From NCBI RefSeq assembly GCF_000020585.3, contig NC_011138.3:2303680-2367679 (forward strand): a stretch of DNA of 64,000 nt, given 5' to 3'. Below the pieces are notes generated by a model. It was not told the DNA's origin. It saw only the letters and a program-made list of their open reading frames with translations, and did not search any database. Positions 10,197 through 18,678 of the stretch are shown here, one piece after another (position 1 is the first letter of the stretch; every line of letters begins with the position of its first letter). The DNA is from Alteromonas mediterranea DE. GTDB lineage: Bacteria; Pseudomonadota; Gammaproteobacteria; Enterobacterales; Alteromonadaceae. Both the position numbers and the translations under genes were made by a program.

Positions 10197-12266
10197 ATGC
10201 AAACAAAGCTAACGCGCTTAACTTTGTCAGTTTCGACCGCACTACTATCTTTCAGTTCACTAGCTCAAGAAACACCCGATGTAGGCGAGGCGGGTGACAA
10301 AATAATGCCTGCTATAGAAGTTATTCGCGTAATAGGCGACAGCACCTCCGCTCTTTTAAAACAAACGGGTAGCGTTGTTATTATCAATCAAGATCAAATT
10401 GATAAAATTCAACCCTTGTCGACACAAGATGTTTTGCGAAGTATTCCCGGTGTGAATATTAAAAGTGAAGAAGAAACTGCCATAGTGTCTAACATTGGTA
10501 TTCGGGGCCTTTCAGCAAGTGAATCTAAGTCTCTACTTTTAGAAGATGGCGTGCCCGTTGCACCGGGTCTTTTTATTGGTAACGCCCGTTATTTTAATCC
10601 CCGTATTCAGCGTGTAAGTCAAATTGAAGTACTGAAAGGCTCAGCTTCACTTCGCTATGGCCCATCCACAATAGGCGGCGTAGTGAATTATAAAACTAAA
10701 ACACCCGATGATGGTGTCATCCTCACTGGCCGTGCTGGTTCCTTTAATATGCAAGAAATTACTGTAGAAGCGGGTGGCAAAAACGAAGACGAGGATGCAT
10801 TTGCTGGTGTTTTAGCAACCCGCGCTAGCAGCGATGGCTTTATGGATAAAGGCTATGATATGACCGATGTAATGGCAAAAGCTGGTGTTATTTTTGACAA
10901 TGGTCAAAAGTTAGGCATTAAACTATCGCGTTATGAAAATGACGCAAATATCTCTTATCGTGGATTATTACTAGCTGAGTATGAAGCGGGTGAAGACTAC
11001 AACCCTGCACCAGACGATTACTACTTAACCGAGCGTACAGCGTTTGATATTAATCACGAATGGTCATTATCTAACGACGCAACCCTAAACACCCTTGTTT
11101 ATTGGAGTGACGTGAGCCGCGATTATTGGCGTTATAGTGTTGATACTGAGGCCTCAAACGAGGCCAATAGTTGGGTATATACCGACAGTTTAACCGGAAA
11201 TAATCGCTCGTTTGAGCGCGTTGGAATAGAAACTCGCTTGACTTTAGAACACAGCCTTATGGGTGTAGAAGCCAACAGTGAATTTGGCTTACGTTTCATG
11301 CAAGAGGAGTCAAACGACACCCGAATTCGAGCGCTGCGCAGCTCCGATCGCACAGGAGCAAACGATCGCCACCGTATTGATTCGGCGCAAAGCTATGCCG
11401 GCTATGCCCAAAGCCGTATTCAATTAAGCAATGCTTTTGCTTTTACACCCGGCCTTAGAGTAGAGTCCTATGAGCAAAAAAGAATAATACTAACCAACGA
11501 TAATGCAGAAGCAACAACCAGCAACACCGAAATTCTACCCGGTGTTGGCGCAACTTACGACTTGAATGATTCGGCACAAATTTATGGTGGTGTTTACCGC
11601 GCTTTCTCGCCCGCTTCAAACGGTGTGGCACTTGACGGGCTGAGCGATCAAAACTTAGATGGAGAGCGTTCAACTAACTATGAGCTAGGCCTCAGAGGAA
11701 AGCAGGGCGACATTACTTATGAAGCAGCCGCTTTTATCATGGACTTTAGCAATCAAGTGGTAACGGGTAATAGCGACCCTAATTTGTCTCAGTCCAACGG
11801 CGGTGAAACTGAACATTTAGGTATGGAATTGCTGTTAGCCTATGATATTGGTAGTGGCTTTTATATTGATACTAACGCTACGTTTATCCCAACTTCAGAA
11901 TTTAAAACAGGAGAAAATAGTGGAAACCGACTTCCGTATGCGCCAAAAGTAATTGCCAATGTTGCTTTGAGTTATGAAAGTGATAAGTTAAGCGGGGCAT
12001 TAACCGTGCATCATCGAGGCGAACAATATGGTGATGCAAGCAACACAGTAGACATACCTGATGATGCCGCGGGTGGCATTTGGGGTGGCTTGTTACCTGC
12101 TTATACCTTGTTAGATGTAAACGCTAGTTATACCGTTAACAAAAATATGAAGGTATTCGGCGCTATCAAAAACCTAACTGATAAACGCTACATCACCGGC
12201 ATGCGACAAGGTATTTATGTTGGCCCTGAGCGTTCGTTTGAAATTGGCGTAAATTATCGGTTCTAG
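10197..12266 (+). CDS. TonB-dependent outer-membrane receptor, FecA-like
   Basis: A 689-aa TonB-dependent receptor. ATG 10197 follows AAGGA and starts a clear signal peptide ending ...LSFSSLAQ. The plug domain has STQDVLRSIPGVNIKSEEE, NIGIRGLSASESKSLLLEDG and the QIEVLKGSASLRYGPSTIGG block typical of FecA-type ferric-chelate receptors. The beta-barrel ends in ...EIGVNYRF with a terminal Phe. The ligand is unknown: ferric chelate is the default, but in a metal-resistance cluster another metal complex is possible. The perfect palindrome upstream suggests Fur- or Zur-type control. Confidence 0.88.
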   Translation: MQTKLTRLTLSVSTALLSFSSLAQETPDVGEAGDKIMPAIEVIRVIGDSTSALLKQTGSVVIINQDQIDKIQPLSTQDVLRSIPGVNIKSEEETAIVSNIGIRGLSASESKSLLLEDGVPVAPGLFIGNARYFNPRIQRVSQIEVLKGSASLRYGPSTIGGVVNYKTKTPDDGVILTGRAGSFNMQEITVEAGGKNEDEDAFAGVLATRASSDGFMDKGYDMTDVMAKAGVIFDNGQKLGIKLSRYENDANISYRGLLLAEYEAGEDYNPAPDDYYLTERTAFDINHEWSLSNDATLNTLVYWSDVSRDYWRYSVDTEASNEANSWVYTDSLTGNNRSFERVGIETRLTLEHSLMGVEANSEFGLRFMQEESNDTRIRALRSSDRTGANDRHRIDSAQSYAGYAQSRIQLSNAFAFTPGLRVESYEQKRIILTNDNAEATTSNTEILPGVGATYDLNDSAQIYGGVYRAFSPASNGVALDGLSDQNLDGERSTNYELGLRGKQGDITYEAAAFIMDFSNQVVTGNSDPNLSQSNGGETEHLGMELLLAYDIGSGFYIDTNATFIPTSEFKTGENSGNRLPYAPKVIANVALSYESDKLSGALTVHHRGEQYGDASNTVDIPDDAAGGIWGGLLPAYTLLDVNASYTVNKNMKVFGAIKNLTDKRYITGMRQGIYVGPERSFEIGVNYRF

Positions 12267-12287
12267 TGTATACTTTTAGACAGAAAT

Positions 12288-12322
12288 GCACTAATTCCGC
12301 ATTATTGTTGCGGGATTAGTGT
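12288..12322 (+). terminator. Hairpin after the TonB receptor
   Basis: Arms GCACTAATTCCGCA and TGCGGGATTAGTGT pair over about 13 bp with a 7-nt loop, starting 21 bp after the receptor stop. No strong T-tract follows. Confidence 0.45.
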
Positions 12323-12583
12323 TATGCACCTTTGGTAACCGTTAATTTGTATGTAAAACTAAAACACGGTTAGCAGCTGGAACAAATACACGCAACATGA
12401 TCAGCCGCCAATACCGAAGAGACTTTTCTTAGTAAGTTCAGCATCGCTTTATTATGGCTTATCGTTGTATCGATAAATCGCTTATTATCATTTTATGTGT
12501 CTCTCAGATTTACGCTCTAGCCAAGCTAGAGTGCTTAAACTATTGAGTCATGTCACCTATTCATTGTTCATATCAGACAAATA

Positions 12584-12834
12584 CTGGAAGAAACAGGGGA
12601 ATTGGTTCGTTCAATTATTGACAGCGCACTAACGCGGTTACGGCCGATATTGATGGCCGCATTGGCAGCAAGCCTTGTGTTCGTGCCCATGCCGATCAAC
12701 GTGGATACTGGCGCAGAGGTATAACGGCCTTTGGCCACAGTGGTCATCGGCGGATAATATCGTCAACCTTGCTAACACTGGTAGTGCTGCCTGTTTTGTT
12801 TCGATTGGTTTACAAAAAGCTTGTTGTGTACTGA
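12584..12834 (+). pseudogene. Remnant of a CzcA-type RND pump C-terminus
   Basis: Translated in frame this gives LEETGELVRSIIDSALTRL and LRPILMAALAASLVFVP, closely matching the C-terminal region of the partial CzcA at the window start. The frame is broken by a TAA at 12722 where the intact copy has a Gln codon (C to T change). One base is then missing near 12765, after which [18 protein letters not shown] resumes and ends at TGA. About 80 codons remain and no upstream part is visible. It is a relic of a third HME-RND gene, left by deletion or recombination between pump copies. Confidence 0.8.
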
Positions 12835-12838
12835 GCTG

Positions 12839-12865
12839 GGGCATTCGATATGAGTTCGAGTGCCC
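12839..12865. terminator. Hairpin between the pump remnant and the small membrane gene
   Basis: GGGCATTCGA pairs with TTCGAGTGCCC around a short loop, followed by TCTTATT. It may serve the leftward gene group ending at 12889 or be the old terminator of the lost pump gene. Confidence 0.4.
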
Positions 12866-12888
12866 TCTTATTAATTGCGCTGTTTATA

Positions 12889-13113
12889 TTACAGTTTAGA
12901 ACATTCTCGAGACTGACAATATAGCGCAAAAAGGCCTAATCCGACGAGAATAATCAGAGGATGAAATAGCAAGTTGTGTACAACCGATTGTTCCCAAATA
13001 AAGCTATGTGATATAGCGCTGATAATGAATATCAGGCCAATTACCAGCAACCAAATGCGGTTAAAAATGGCATGTGAAATAAAGACTTTACTCTTACGTT
13101 GTTGGTTATTCAT
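12889..13113 (-). CDS. Small inner-membrane protein, function unknown (74 aa)
   Basis: Two predicted membrane helices (IWLLVIGLIFIISAIS and NLLFHPLIILVGLGLFALY) follow a basic N-terminus (MNNQQRKSKV), with a Cys-containing tail (YCQSRECSKL). ATG follows GGAGAG. It begins 9 bp after the transglutaminase-like gene and is probably the last gene of that leftward operon. I do not recognise a family. Confidence 0.65.
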   Translation of the reverse strand: MNNQQRKSKVFISHAIFNRIWLLVIGLIFIISAISHSFIWEQSVVHNLLFHPLIILVGLGLFALYCQSRECSKL

Positions 13114-13122
13114 TGTGCTCTC

Positions 13123-13836
13123 CTAAAGCTTGTTTGAACGGATGTAGTCGATTCGCCGGTTCAAACTATGCCGTAAAATATTTTCATATAAAAAGGATTT
13201 GAATCCCTTTAAATTATTACCATGGGCTTGATAAAACGTATCGGGAGAATCAAAAATGCCAAAATCATCGACAATCCCTTCACTTTGAATGAAAGTGTTT
13301 TTTCCACACCAAGCAATGTTAGGTGATTGCAGGTTTTTAGTGGCGATGGCGTAACCTGAAAACGTCGTAGCTTTTGGGAATCGCTTTTGAACACTGTTTA
13401 AATAGCCGTTATCGAGAATAAAGCCTTCCAACGAGATCCACTCTTTGTCATGTTGTACTTCTACCCAGCTATGAATGATTAGCCGTGGGGCGAGTATATA
13501 CAGTAAGCCCGTGATAGCACCTTTTTGCAATCGCTTATCGATGGTAAACCCATGCAAACGACATGCAATACCGGTTGCCCTTAACAGTGCCATCAGTAAG
13601 GTTGCCTTGGTATTGCATTGACCAAGACCATCTTTAAGCACCTCCGAAGCAGCTATATCATCACGTTTGTTATACCCAAATGCGACATCGTTTTGTATAA
13701 AGTGGTAAATAGCACCAATACGCTCAGAGGTAGTCAGTGACTGCCACTCCTTTTCGGCAATAAGCGTCTGAATAGCGGGCGTATCGAAATCAAGTAGGGG
13801 AGTGGCTTGTAAATAAGTGGCGTTGATAGGTGACAT
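13123..13836 (-). CDS. Transglutaminase-like cysteine protein
   Basis: A 237-aa protein of the transglutaminase-like/papain-fold superfamily. The catalytic triad is visible: Cys in GLGQCNTKATLLMALLRATG, His in IIHSWVEV, and Asp in SLEGFILDNGY. There is no signal peptide, so it should be cytoplasmic. Its ATG overlaps the stop of the upstream metallo-beta-lactamase fusion (TAATG), indicating translational coupling. The family can hydrolyse or cross-link peptide bonds; the substrate is unknown. Coupling to a DUF3703 protein in a metal island suggests a joint accessory role. Confidence 0.75.
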   Translation of the reverse strand: MSPINATYLQATPLLDFDTPAIQTLIAEKEWQSLTTSERIGAIYHFIQNDVAFGYNKRDDIAASEVLKDGLGQCNTKATLLMALLRATGIACRLHGFTIDKRLQKGAITGLLYILAPRLIIHSWVEVQHDKEWISLEGFILDNGYLNSVQKRFPKATTFSGYAIATKNLQSPNIAWCGKNTFIQSEGIVDDFGIFDSPDTFYQAHGNNLKGFKSFLYENILRHSLNRRIDYIRSNKL

Positions 13837-15200
13837 TAGCGTGCCTCCTCTAGTCTTGTAACAAACTCATCAAAATGTATGGGTTTACCGGCGCGAACGG
13901 GTATGAATTCGCCGGTAAAGTGTTCCTCAACCAATACCAATGCTTGGTCGCTTGTATCGTGAGCACCTAACGCAACTATGTCGAATTTTTGTGACATTAA
14001 CGCAATATCATTAAGTACATCTTGTTTACTGATGGGAGAAAAAAGCCCGCTACCTGACGCCAAACGACGCTGTATATCTATACCAGCAATATGCAGCCGG
14101 CCTGTTTCAAGTGGAAAATGTACATCGCCGATTAACGCATATAGAGGAGCCTCAAAATGTGTTTCAATATGGGTTATCAGCGCAGTCAGTGTTTGATGAC
14201 CACACCCGACAACTACCACGAGTCCTTTGTTTTCGAGATGGATCACCAAGGCTTGTTCGTCAACTCGGCCCAAGACTAGCTGTCGAGGAATGGGGCCGGT
14301 TGACGCCAGTGAATCCATGAGTATCGTCGGCTTGTCGATAGTCGTTACATCCTTGCCAGGATAGCTAAGTGGGATGGGGGCAAAAATAGACGTATTCACC
14401 AGTGCTGGTTGGTTAAAACCAAAGCCTATACTGCTTTTTTCTTCCCATGTACGCCCACCAATATGATCACGATGGAAATGACTAATAAAAACAGTATCAA
14501 GTTCATCAGTGTTTACATCAAGGCGCTGTAAGTTTTGCTCAAGTGGAGATTCTTGTGCTTGTTGTCGGTTGTGTCCCAGATCAAATAACACGGTGTGCTT
14601 ATCCGTTTGCACTAAGTATGAAACACCAGCCTCTGTGGCAAACCCCGGCTCCCCATAAAAATTAACCACGGGCGTGACACTCAGTCTGTGTGTACTTTCT
14701 CCAATCGATATGGGTGTAAAGCGCTGAGATGTCCAGTATTGCGATAATGCACTAGCGGATGACTGGTGGCGAGCGTCAAAAATAAACAATGAAGCAATCA
14801 CGCACAGTGCGATCACACAAAAGATTATTGCTCGCTTCATCACATCACGCCATACATTGTAATCGGCTAAAACCGGCGCGAGATCGGGAGGGAGGGGCAT
14901 AGGTTTGAGCGCCGATACGTTACTACCTCCGGTATTACCTTTTGGCACCCACCCCAAAAGATAGCCTGGGATTGTTGCAACGATCCTGAGCAGTTGTCCA
15001 AAAATTTCACGGACATCCCGTTGTTTTAGTCCGATCTTCAACATTAAAAGATGAGCGTGTATATGAGGAATAAGATAACGTTGACCCAGAATATGCGCAC
15101 GCTCTAACGCGATGAAGGCAGATGATAAATCTCCTGTTGCTTCGAGTTCCCGAGCCAATTTCTTTGAGCGTTCATATTCACGTTTTAGAAGTGGTTTCAT
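13836..15200 (-). CDS. DUF3703 domain - membrane helix - metallo-beta-lactamase fusion
   Basis: A 454-aa fusion. Residues 1-105 match DUF3703, a small family found near metal-resistance genes (FIALERAHILGQRYLIPHIH, LLGWVPKGNTGGSNVSALKP). One membrane helix follows at about 125-141, preceded by basic residues, so the N-terminus should be cytoplasmic. Residues 170-454 form a metallo-beta-lactamase fold with the HxHxDH ligand set HFHRDH at 241-246 and a GCGH motif later. The predicted topology puts the hydrolase in the periplasm. DUF3703 normally stands alone. It is coupled to the transglutaminase gene. Substrate unknown. Confidence 0.8.
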   Translation of the reverse strand: MKPLLKREYERSKKLARELEATGDLSSAFIALERAHILGQRYLIPHIHAHLLMLKIGLKQRDVREIFGQLLRIVATIPGYLLGWVPKGNTGGSNVSALKPMPLPPDLAPVLADYNVWRDVMKRAIIFCVIALCVIASLFIFDARHQSSASALSQYWTSQRFTPISIGESTHRLSVTPVVNFYGEPGFATEAGVSYLVQTDKHTVLFDLGHNRQQAQESPLEQNLQRLDVNTDELDTVFISHFHRDHIGGRTWEEKSSIGFGFNQPALVNTSIFAPIPLSYPGKDVTTIDKPTILMDSLASTGPIPRQLVLGRVDEQALVIHLENKGLVVVVGCGHQTLTALITHIETHFEAPLYALIGDVHFPLETGRLHIAGIDIQRRLASGSGLFSPISKQDVLNDIALMSQKFDIVALGAHDTSDQALVLVEEHFTGEFIPVRAGKPIHFDEFVTRLEEAR

Positions 15201-15293
15201 AATTTTGCTGCCTTCAAACTGTCTATGAACCGGAATTATTCAAGGTTTTAGTCGAAGGGTATTGAACAAATCGCCTGTATTAAGCAAAAGCGC

Positions 15294-16043
15294 CTATTGT
15301 TTATCCATATTTTGGGTTTGTCCTGGTGTTACGCCAATAGTGTCGCGCAGAATTCGTGTAAAATGAGCTTGATCGGCAAAGCCTGCATCATAAGCGGCAT
15401 CCGCTAAGGAAGCGCCTTTTGCTAATGATTGAAATGCCAAGTTTACCTGTTTCCATACAATGATTTTTGAAAATGGGACGCCAAGGTAGTGTGTCGATAA
15501 GGCGCGAAGTCTAGAGACTGAAAGACCTACATGTTTCCCGATAAGCTCGACAGTCGGGCGCTTATCGATACTGTTGAGATAAGTCATCGCCGAGATTAGT
15601 CGTGCGTCAATGACACTGTTATTTTGATGATAAAGTGTTTCCAGCTTATTCATCATGTCACGCAAAGGAATATCCGCTAACAACGTGTCTAACATTTCCA
15701 GAGAGAGGCTTTGTACTATTAAACCTTTTTGCTGAGAGGGTTGCAGAGCGTCGGCAAAAAAAGAATCTGGTTCAATAAGTAGAATGACGATGGGTGATGA
15801 TGTAGTAATTCTATGTTTAACACCTGAGGGAATTAACCACCCATTACCTTGTTTTTCAAATGTGTTGTCATCGGTAACAGTAATGCCTGCGCCTGCAACC
15901 AACTGCAGAGCGGCATGGGCATGCAAATTATTTTCTGCGCTCATACCTCGAAACGCAATCCAGGTTTCACCAAAACAATATTCGCCTTGCCATTTCAAAT
16001 TAAATTTACCTTTGTTCGTCAGAGAGGAAAGGTTTATTATCAC
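15294..16043 (-). CDS. AraC-family transcriptional regulator
   Basis: About 249 aa: an N-terminal cupin-like sensor part (HAHAALQLVAGAGITV, GWLIPSGVKHRI) and a C-terminal double helix-turn-helix (VGLSVSRLRALSTHYLG, DAAYDAGFADQAHFTRILR) ending in GVTPGQ. The start is uncertain. GTG at 16043 with AGGA upstream gives a normal N-terminus; the frame stays open to TTG-like codons further up, but that extension looks like promoter DNA and would run through the palindrome at 16071. It probably controls the DUF3703-hydrolase/transglutaminase genes 93 bp downstream. Confidence 0.82.
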   Translation of the reverse strand: MIINLSSLTNKGKFNLKWQGEYCFGETWIAFRGMSAENNLHAHAALQLVAGAGITVTDDNTFEKQGNGWLIPSGVKHRITTSSPIVILLIEPDSFFADALQPSQQKGLIVQSLSLEMLDTLLADIPLRDMMNKLETLYHQNNSVIDARLISAMTYLNSIDKRPTVELIGKHVGLSVSRLRALSTHYLGVPFSKIIVWKQVNLAFQSLAKGASLADAAYDAGFADQAHFTRILRDTIGVTPGQTQNMDKQ

Positions 16044-16070
16044 CGTCGAACATCCTATCTTTAAAATCCT

Positions 16071-16104
16071 CCTATGTCTAATACGGTTTAGTATTAGACA
16101 TAGG
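16071..16104. repeat. 34-bp perfect palindrome between AraC gene and recombinase 1
   Basis: Arms CCTATGTCTAATAC and GTATTAGACATAGG are perfectly complementary around the 6-nt centre GGTTTA. It can equally be read as 13-bp arms with an 8-bp spacer, the geometry of loxP. It lies 50 bp before the TTG start of a tyrosine recombinase and within the AraC gene's leader. It could be a recombination site, an operator for either gene, or an RNA hairpin. Confidence 0.75.
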
Positions 16105-16154
16105 GTGCAAGAGTAAGTATAGTGTTGCAACCTTAACCAACAATAAAAACACAT

Positions 16155-17393
16155 TTGGCCATCACTAAACCTACACCGTTGTTTCCCACGTATACTGAGC
16201 TGGCAGAACTCAATTTATCTGACTATCCACAACTAAGTTCATTCTTAGATAAGCAACCAACATGGATTAGACAGCACTGGGACTGGGCAAAAGATTACCT
16301 TTTGTATATCGGTCGCAACAAATCACAACACACGTATGTGCGTTTTCGAAATGACATCGAAAAGTTTCTACTGTGGGTCTTCATGGTGGATAAGCAGCCA
16401 GTGGACGATTTACGCAAAGCAGATATTTTGCGATACATTGATTTTTGTGTGGCGCCACCGGTTAAATGGATAAGTACGCAGCTCCATGACCGATTTAGCT
16501 TCAAAAACGGATACTTTGCTTCAAACCTTAAGTGGACGCCGTTCAGGCAAACGCCGCCCAAATACGATAAAGATAGAGTGCTCGATCCGAAAAAGTACCA
16601 ACCGTCATTGCAGACCCTAGAATCTACCTTTGTGGCATTAAGCTCTTTTTATCGCCATCTCATCGATGAAGAAATTTGTTTCGGCAATCCTATTCCATTA
16701 GCAAAACGTGACTGTAAATATATGATAAAAGACAGTCAGGTGAAAACTATCAGTCGATTAACAGAACAGCAATGGCAATATCTCCTAGATACCGCAGTTG
16801 AAATGGCTGATAACGATCCGCTTGTGGAACGCAATTTATTCGTTATTGCTACCATGAAAACCCTATTTCTGAGACTTTCAGAGCTCTCAGAACGCCAAGA
16901 CTGGACACCGTTGATGAGTCATTTTTGGACAGATGAGGACAACAACTGGTGGTTTAAGACCTATGGAAAAGGCAAAAAGATTAGAGATATCACGGTACCA
17001 CCGGGTTATCTTACGTTTTTGAAACGATATAGAGAATGGCGTGGACTGTCACCGTTGCCATCCAAAGGTGAACAAACCGTGTTGGTCGAAAAAATACGAG
17101 GTCGTGGAGGTTTAACAAGCCGTCAAATATCCAGGCTCGTGCAGCAAGTATTTGACGCAGCTTTCGATAAGATGAAGTCAGAACAAGGAGTAGAAGCCGC
17201 ACAGAAATTAAATGAAGCAACGACACATTACTTGCGTCACACCGGTGCCAGCATGGAGATTGAACGTGACAGGCCTTTGAAAGATTTATCTGAGGATCTA
17301 GGTCATTCAAGTAGTGCGACCACTGACACAGTTTATGTGCAAGTGGAGCGAAAACGCCGAGCAGCATCAGGTAAAGATAGAAAAGTTCAATAG
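16155..17393 (+). CDS. Tyrosine recombinase/integrase 1
   Basis: A 412-aa site-specific recombinase. The N-terminal part (residues 40-180) has a SAM-like core-binding region. The catalytic residues are in order: Arg240 in FLRLSEL, Lys in GKGKKIR near 272, His358 and Arg361 in THYLRHTG, His384 in LGHSSS and nucleophile Tyr394 in DTVYVQ. The likely start is TTG 16155; no ATG is well placed. It stands directly before the mercury operon and just after a 34-bp palindrome. Its role could be integration of the island or resolution of copies. No transposase is adjacent. Confidence 0.88.
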   Translation: MAITKPTPLFPTYTELAELNLSDYPQLSSFLDKQPTWIRQHWDWAKDYLLYIGRNKSQHTYVRFRNDIEKFLLWVFMVDKQPVDDLRKADILRYIDFCVAPPVKWISTQLHDRFSFKNGYFASNLKWTPFRQTPPKYDKDRVLDPKKYQPSLQTLESTFVALSSFYRHLIDEEICFGNPIPLAKRDCKYMIKDSQVKTISRLTEQQWQYLLDTAVEMADNDPLVERNLFVIATMKTLFLRLSELSERQDWTPLMSHFWTDEDNNWWFKTYGKGKKIRDITVPPGYLTFLKRYREWRGLSPLPSKGEQTVLVEKIRGRGGLTSRQISRLVQQVFDAAFDKMKSEQGVEAAQKLNEATTHYLRHTGASMEIERDRPLKDLSEDLGHSSSATTDTVYVQVERKRRAASGKDRKVQ

Positions 17394-17485
17394 CTACATT
17401 TGACATTTAGTTAGGCAATATCTCGGCTTAAGCCTTTGATATAACTACTTGTGTCTTACAATTATATTGTAGAGGTGATTCGCTT

Positions 17486-17875
17486 ATGTCAGGGACAATC
17501 GGAAAGATTGCAAAACTAATCGGTGTGAATAAAGAAACTATTCGCTTTTATGAGCGCAATGGCTTAATCAGTCAGCCACAAAAGCCCTCTGAGGGTTATC
17601 GATTATATCCTAAGGAAACGGTTGATAGGATCCGATTCATAAAACGCGCTCAAGAATTAGGATTTACGCTTAAAGAAATAGAATCTCTGCTGTCGTTAAA
17701 TAGCGAGTGCTGTAGCAAGGTAGAAGCGCTAGCAAAACAGAGACTTGCATCTGTGCAATCTAAGCTGGAAGACCTAAAACAATTAGAGCATGCGCTATTG
17801 GAGAGCATCACTAAGTGTCAGACGAATGATGATGATAGCCATTGCCCCATTATTAATGCCTTGTCACCAAAGTAA
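17486..17875 (+). CDS. merR: Mercury-responsive regulator MerR
   Basis: A 129-aa MerR-family regulator with an N-terminal winged HTH (IGKIAKLIGVNKETIRFYER) and a dimerisation helix. The Hg(II)-binding cysteines are in the right places: Cys of SECCSKVE, then Cys of TKCQTND and Cys of SHCPII, matching the three-Cys pattern of mercury MerR. RBS GAGGTG precedes ATG. Here merR is transcribed in the same direction as merTPA, rather than divergently as in Tn21-type operons. Confidence 0.93.
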   Translation: MSGTIGKIAKLIGVNKETIRFYERNGLISQPQKPSEGYRLYPKETVDRIRFIKRAQELGFTLKEIESLLSLNSECCSKVEALAKQRLASVQSKLEDLKQLEHALLESITKCQTNDDDSHCPIINALSPK

Positions 17876-17934
17876 ATGTATCTAACTATCTAGAGCATCC
17901 CGCTAACAAATCACAATGAAATAACTAATCAAGC

Positions 17935-17966
17935 TTGACTCTGTACTAAGGTACATACTTTATACT
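17935..17966 (+). promoter_or_regulatory. mer promoter/operator (MerR-type, overlong spacer)
   Basis: A -35 TTGACT (17935-17940) and -10 TATACT (17961-17966) are 20 bp apart, the stretched spacing typical of MerR-activated promoters. The spacer holds the dyad TGTAC-TAAG-GTACA, which has the GTAC-N4-GTAC form of known MerR operators. It lies between merR and merT, 33 bp before the merT ATG. Confidence 0.85.
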
Positions 17967-17998
17967 CGGTGCTATCTTATGCAATATCGAGATTAAAT

Positions 17999-18346
17999 AT
18001 GATCAACGACGACTCTAAAATGCCGATGGTGGGAGGTATTATCGCGGCGATCGGGGCAGGCATTTGTTGTGTAGGTCCGTTAGTCCTATTGTTGCTTGGA
18101 ATAAGTGGCTCATGGATTAGTAGCCTAACCGCTTTTGAACCATACCGTCCAGTTTTTGTAGTGACCGTCATGCTCTTCCTTGGCTATGCAGGTTATAAAA
18201 TCCATCGGCCGATTGAAAAATGCCAACCAGGCAGTGTCTGCGCAATTCCGCAAACAAGGCGTCGTCGTCAAATTGCCTTTTGGATAACGTCATTAATAGC
18301 ACTTGTTTTGATCACAAGTAACTATTGGCTAGTTTGGTTAATCTGA
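17999..18346 (+). CDS. merT: Mercuric ion transporter MerT
   Basis: A 115-aa inner-membrane protein that brings Hg(II) into the cytoplasm for reduction. It has three membrane helices. The Cys pair in helix I (AGICCVGPLVLLLLG) and the second pair in the cytoplasmic loop (EKCQPGSVCAI) are both present. ATG 17999 is preferred over an upstream in-frame codon that overlaps the promoter. It is followed by merP and merA in one operon. Confidence 0.92.
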   Translation: MINDDSKMPMVGGIIAAIGAGICCVGPLVLLLLGISGSWISSLTAFEPYRPVFVVTVMLFLGYAGYKIHRPIEKCQPGSVCAIPQTRRRRQIAFWITSLIALVLITSNYWLVWLI

Positions 18347-18396
18347 TTTCGAGAACCTTACACAATCCCTAAAACATTTTAAAACAGGAAAATATT

Positions 18397-18675
18397 ATGA
18401 AAAAACTATTACTTACGATGGCTTTACTTTCAAGCACCACCGCGTGGGCAGAGTTAAAAACAGTCACGCTAGAAGTACCTAGCATGAATTGTGTTACTTG
18501 TCCCGTTACGGTCAAATTAGCACTGAAAAAAGTGGAAGGTGTGAAAACAGTCGAAGCCACATATGAGCCAAATGAAGCTATTGTTACTTTCGACGATACG
18601 AAAACCAATACAAAAGAGTTAATGGCAGCCACCGAGAATGCAGGCTATTCGTCTAACGTAAAAAGTAGCGATTAA
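18397..18675 (+). CDS. merP: Periplasmic mercury-binding protein MerP
   Basis: A 92-aa periplasmic carrier: signal peptide MKKLLLTMALLSSTTAWA, then an HMA fold with the metal site PSMNCVTCPVTV (CxxC). It takes Hg(II) in the periplasm and hands it to the Cys pair of MerT. RBS AGGAAAAT precedes the ATG, and it ends 3 bp before merA. Length and motif are as expected for the family. Confidence 0.93.
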   Translation: MKKLLLTMALLSSTTAWAELKTVTLEVPSMNCVTCPVTVKLALKKVEGVKTVEATYEPNEAIVTFDDTKTNTKELMAATENAGYSSNVKSSD

Positions 18676-18678
18676 TCT

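Noticed and set aside
12675-12899. 74-codon rightward ORF
   Set aside because: It overlaps the pump remnant in another frame; the real similarity is in the pump frame.
16071-16104. Palindrome as a simple intrinsic terminator
   Set aside because: No T-tract on either side, and it lies in the leaders of two divergent genes rather than after a gene.
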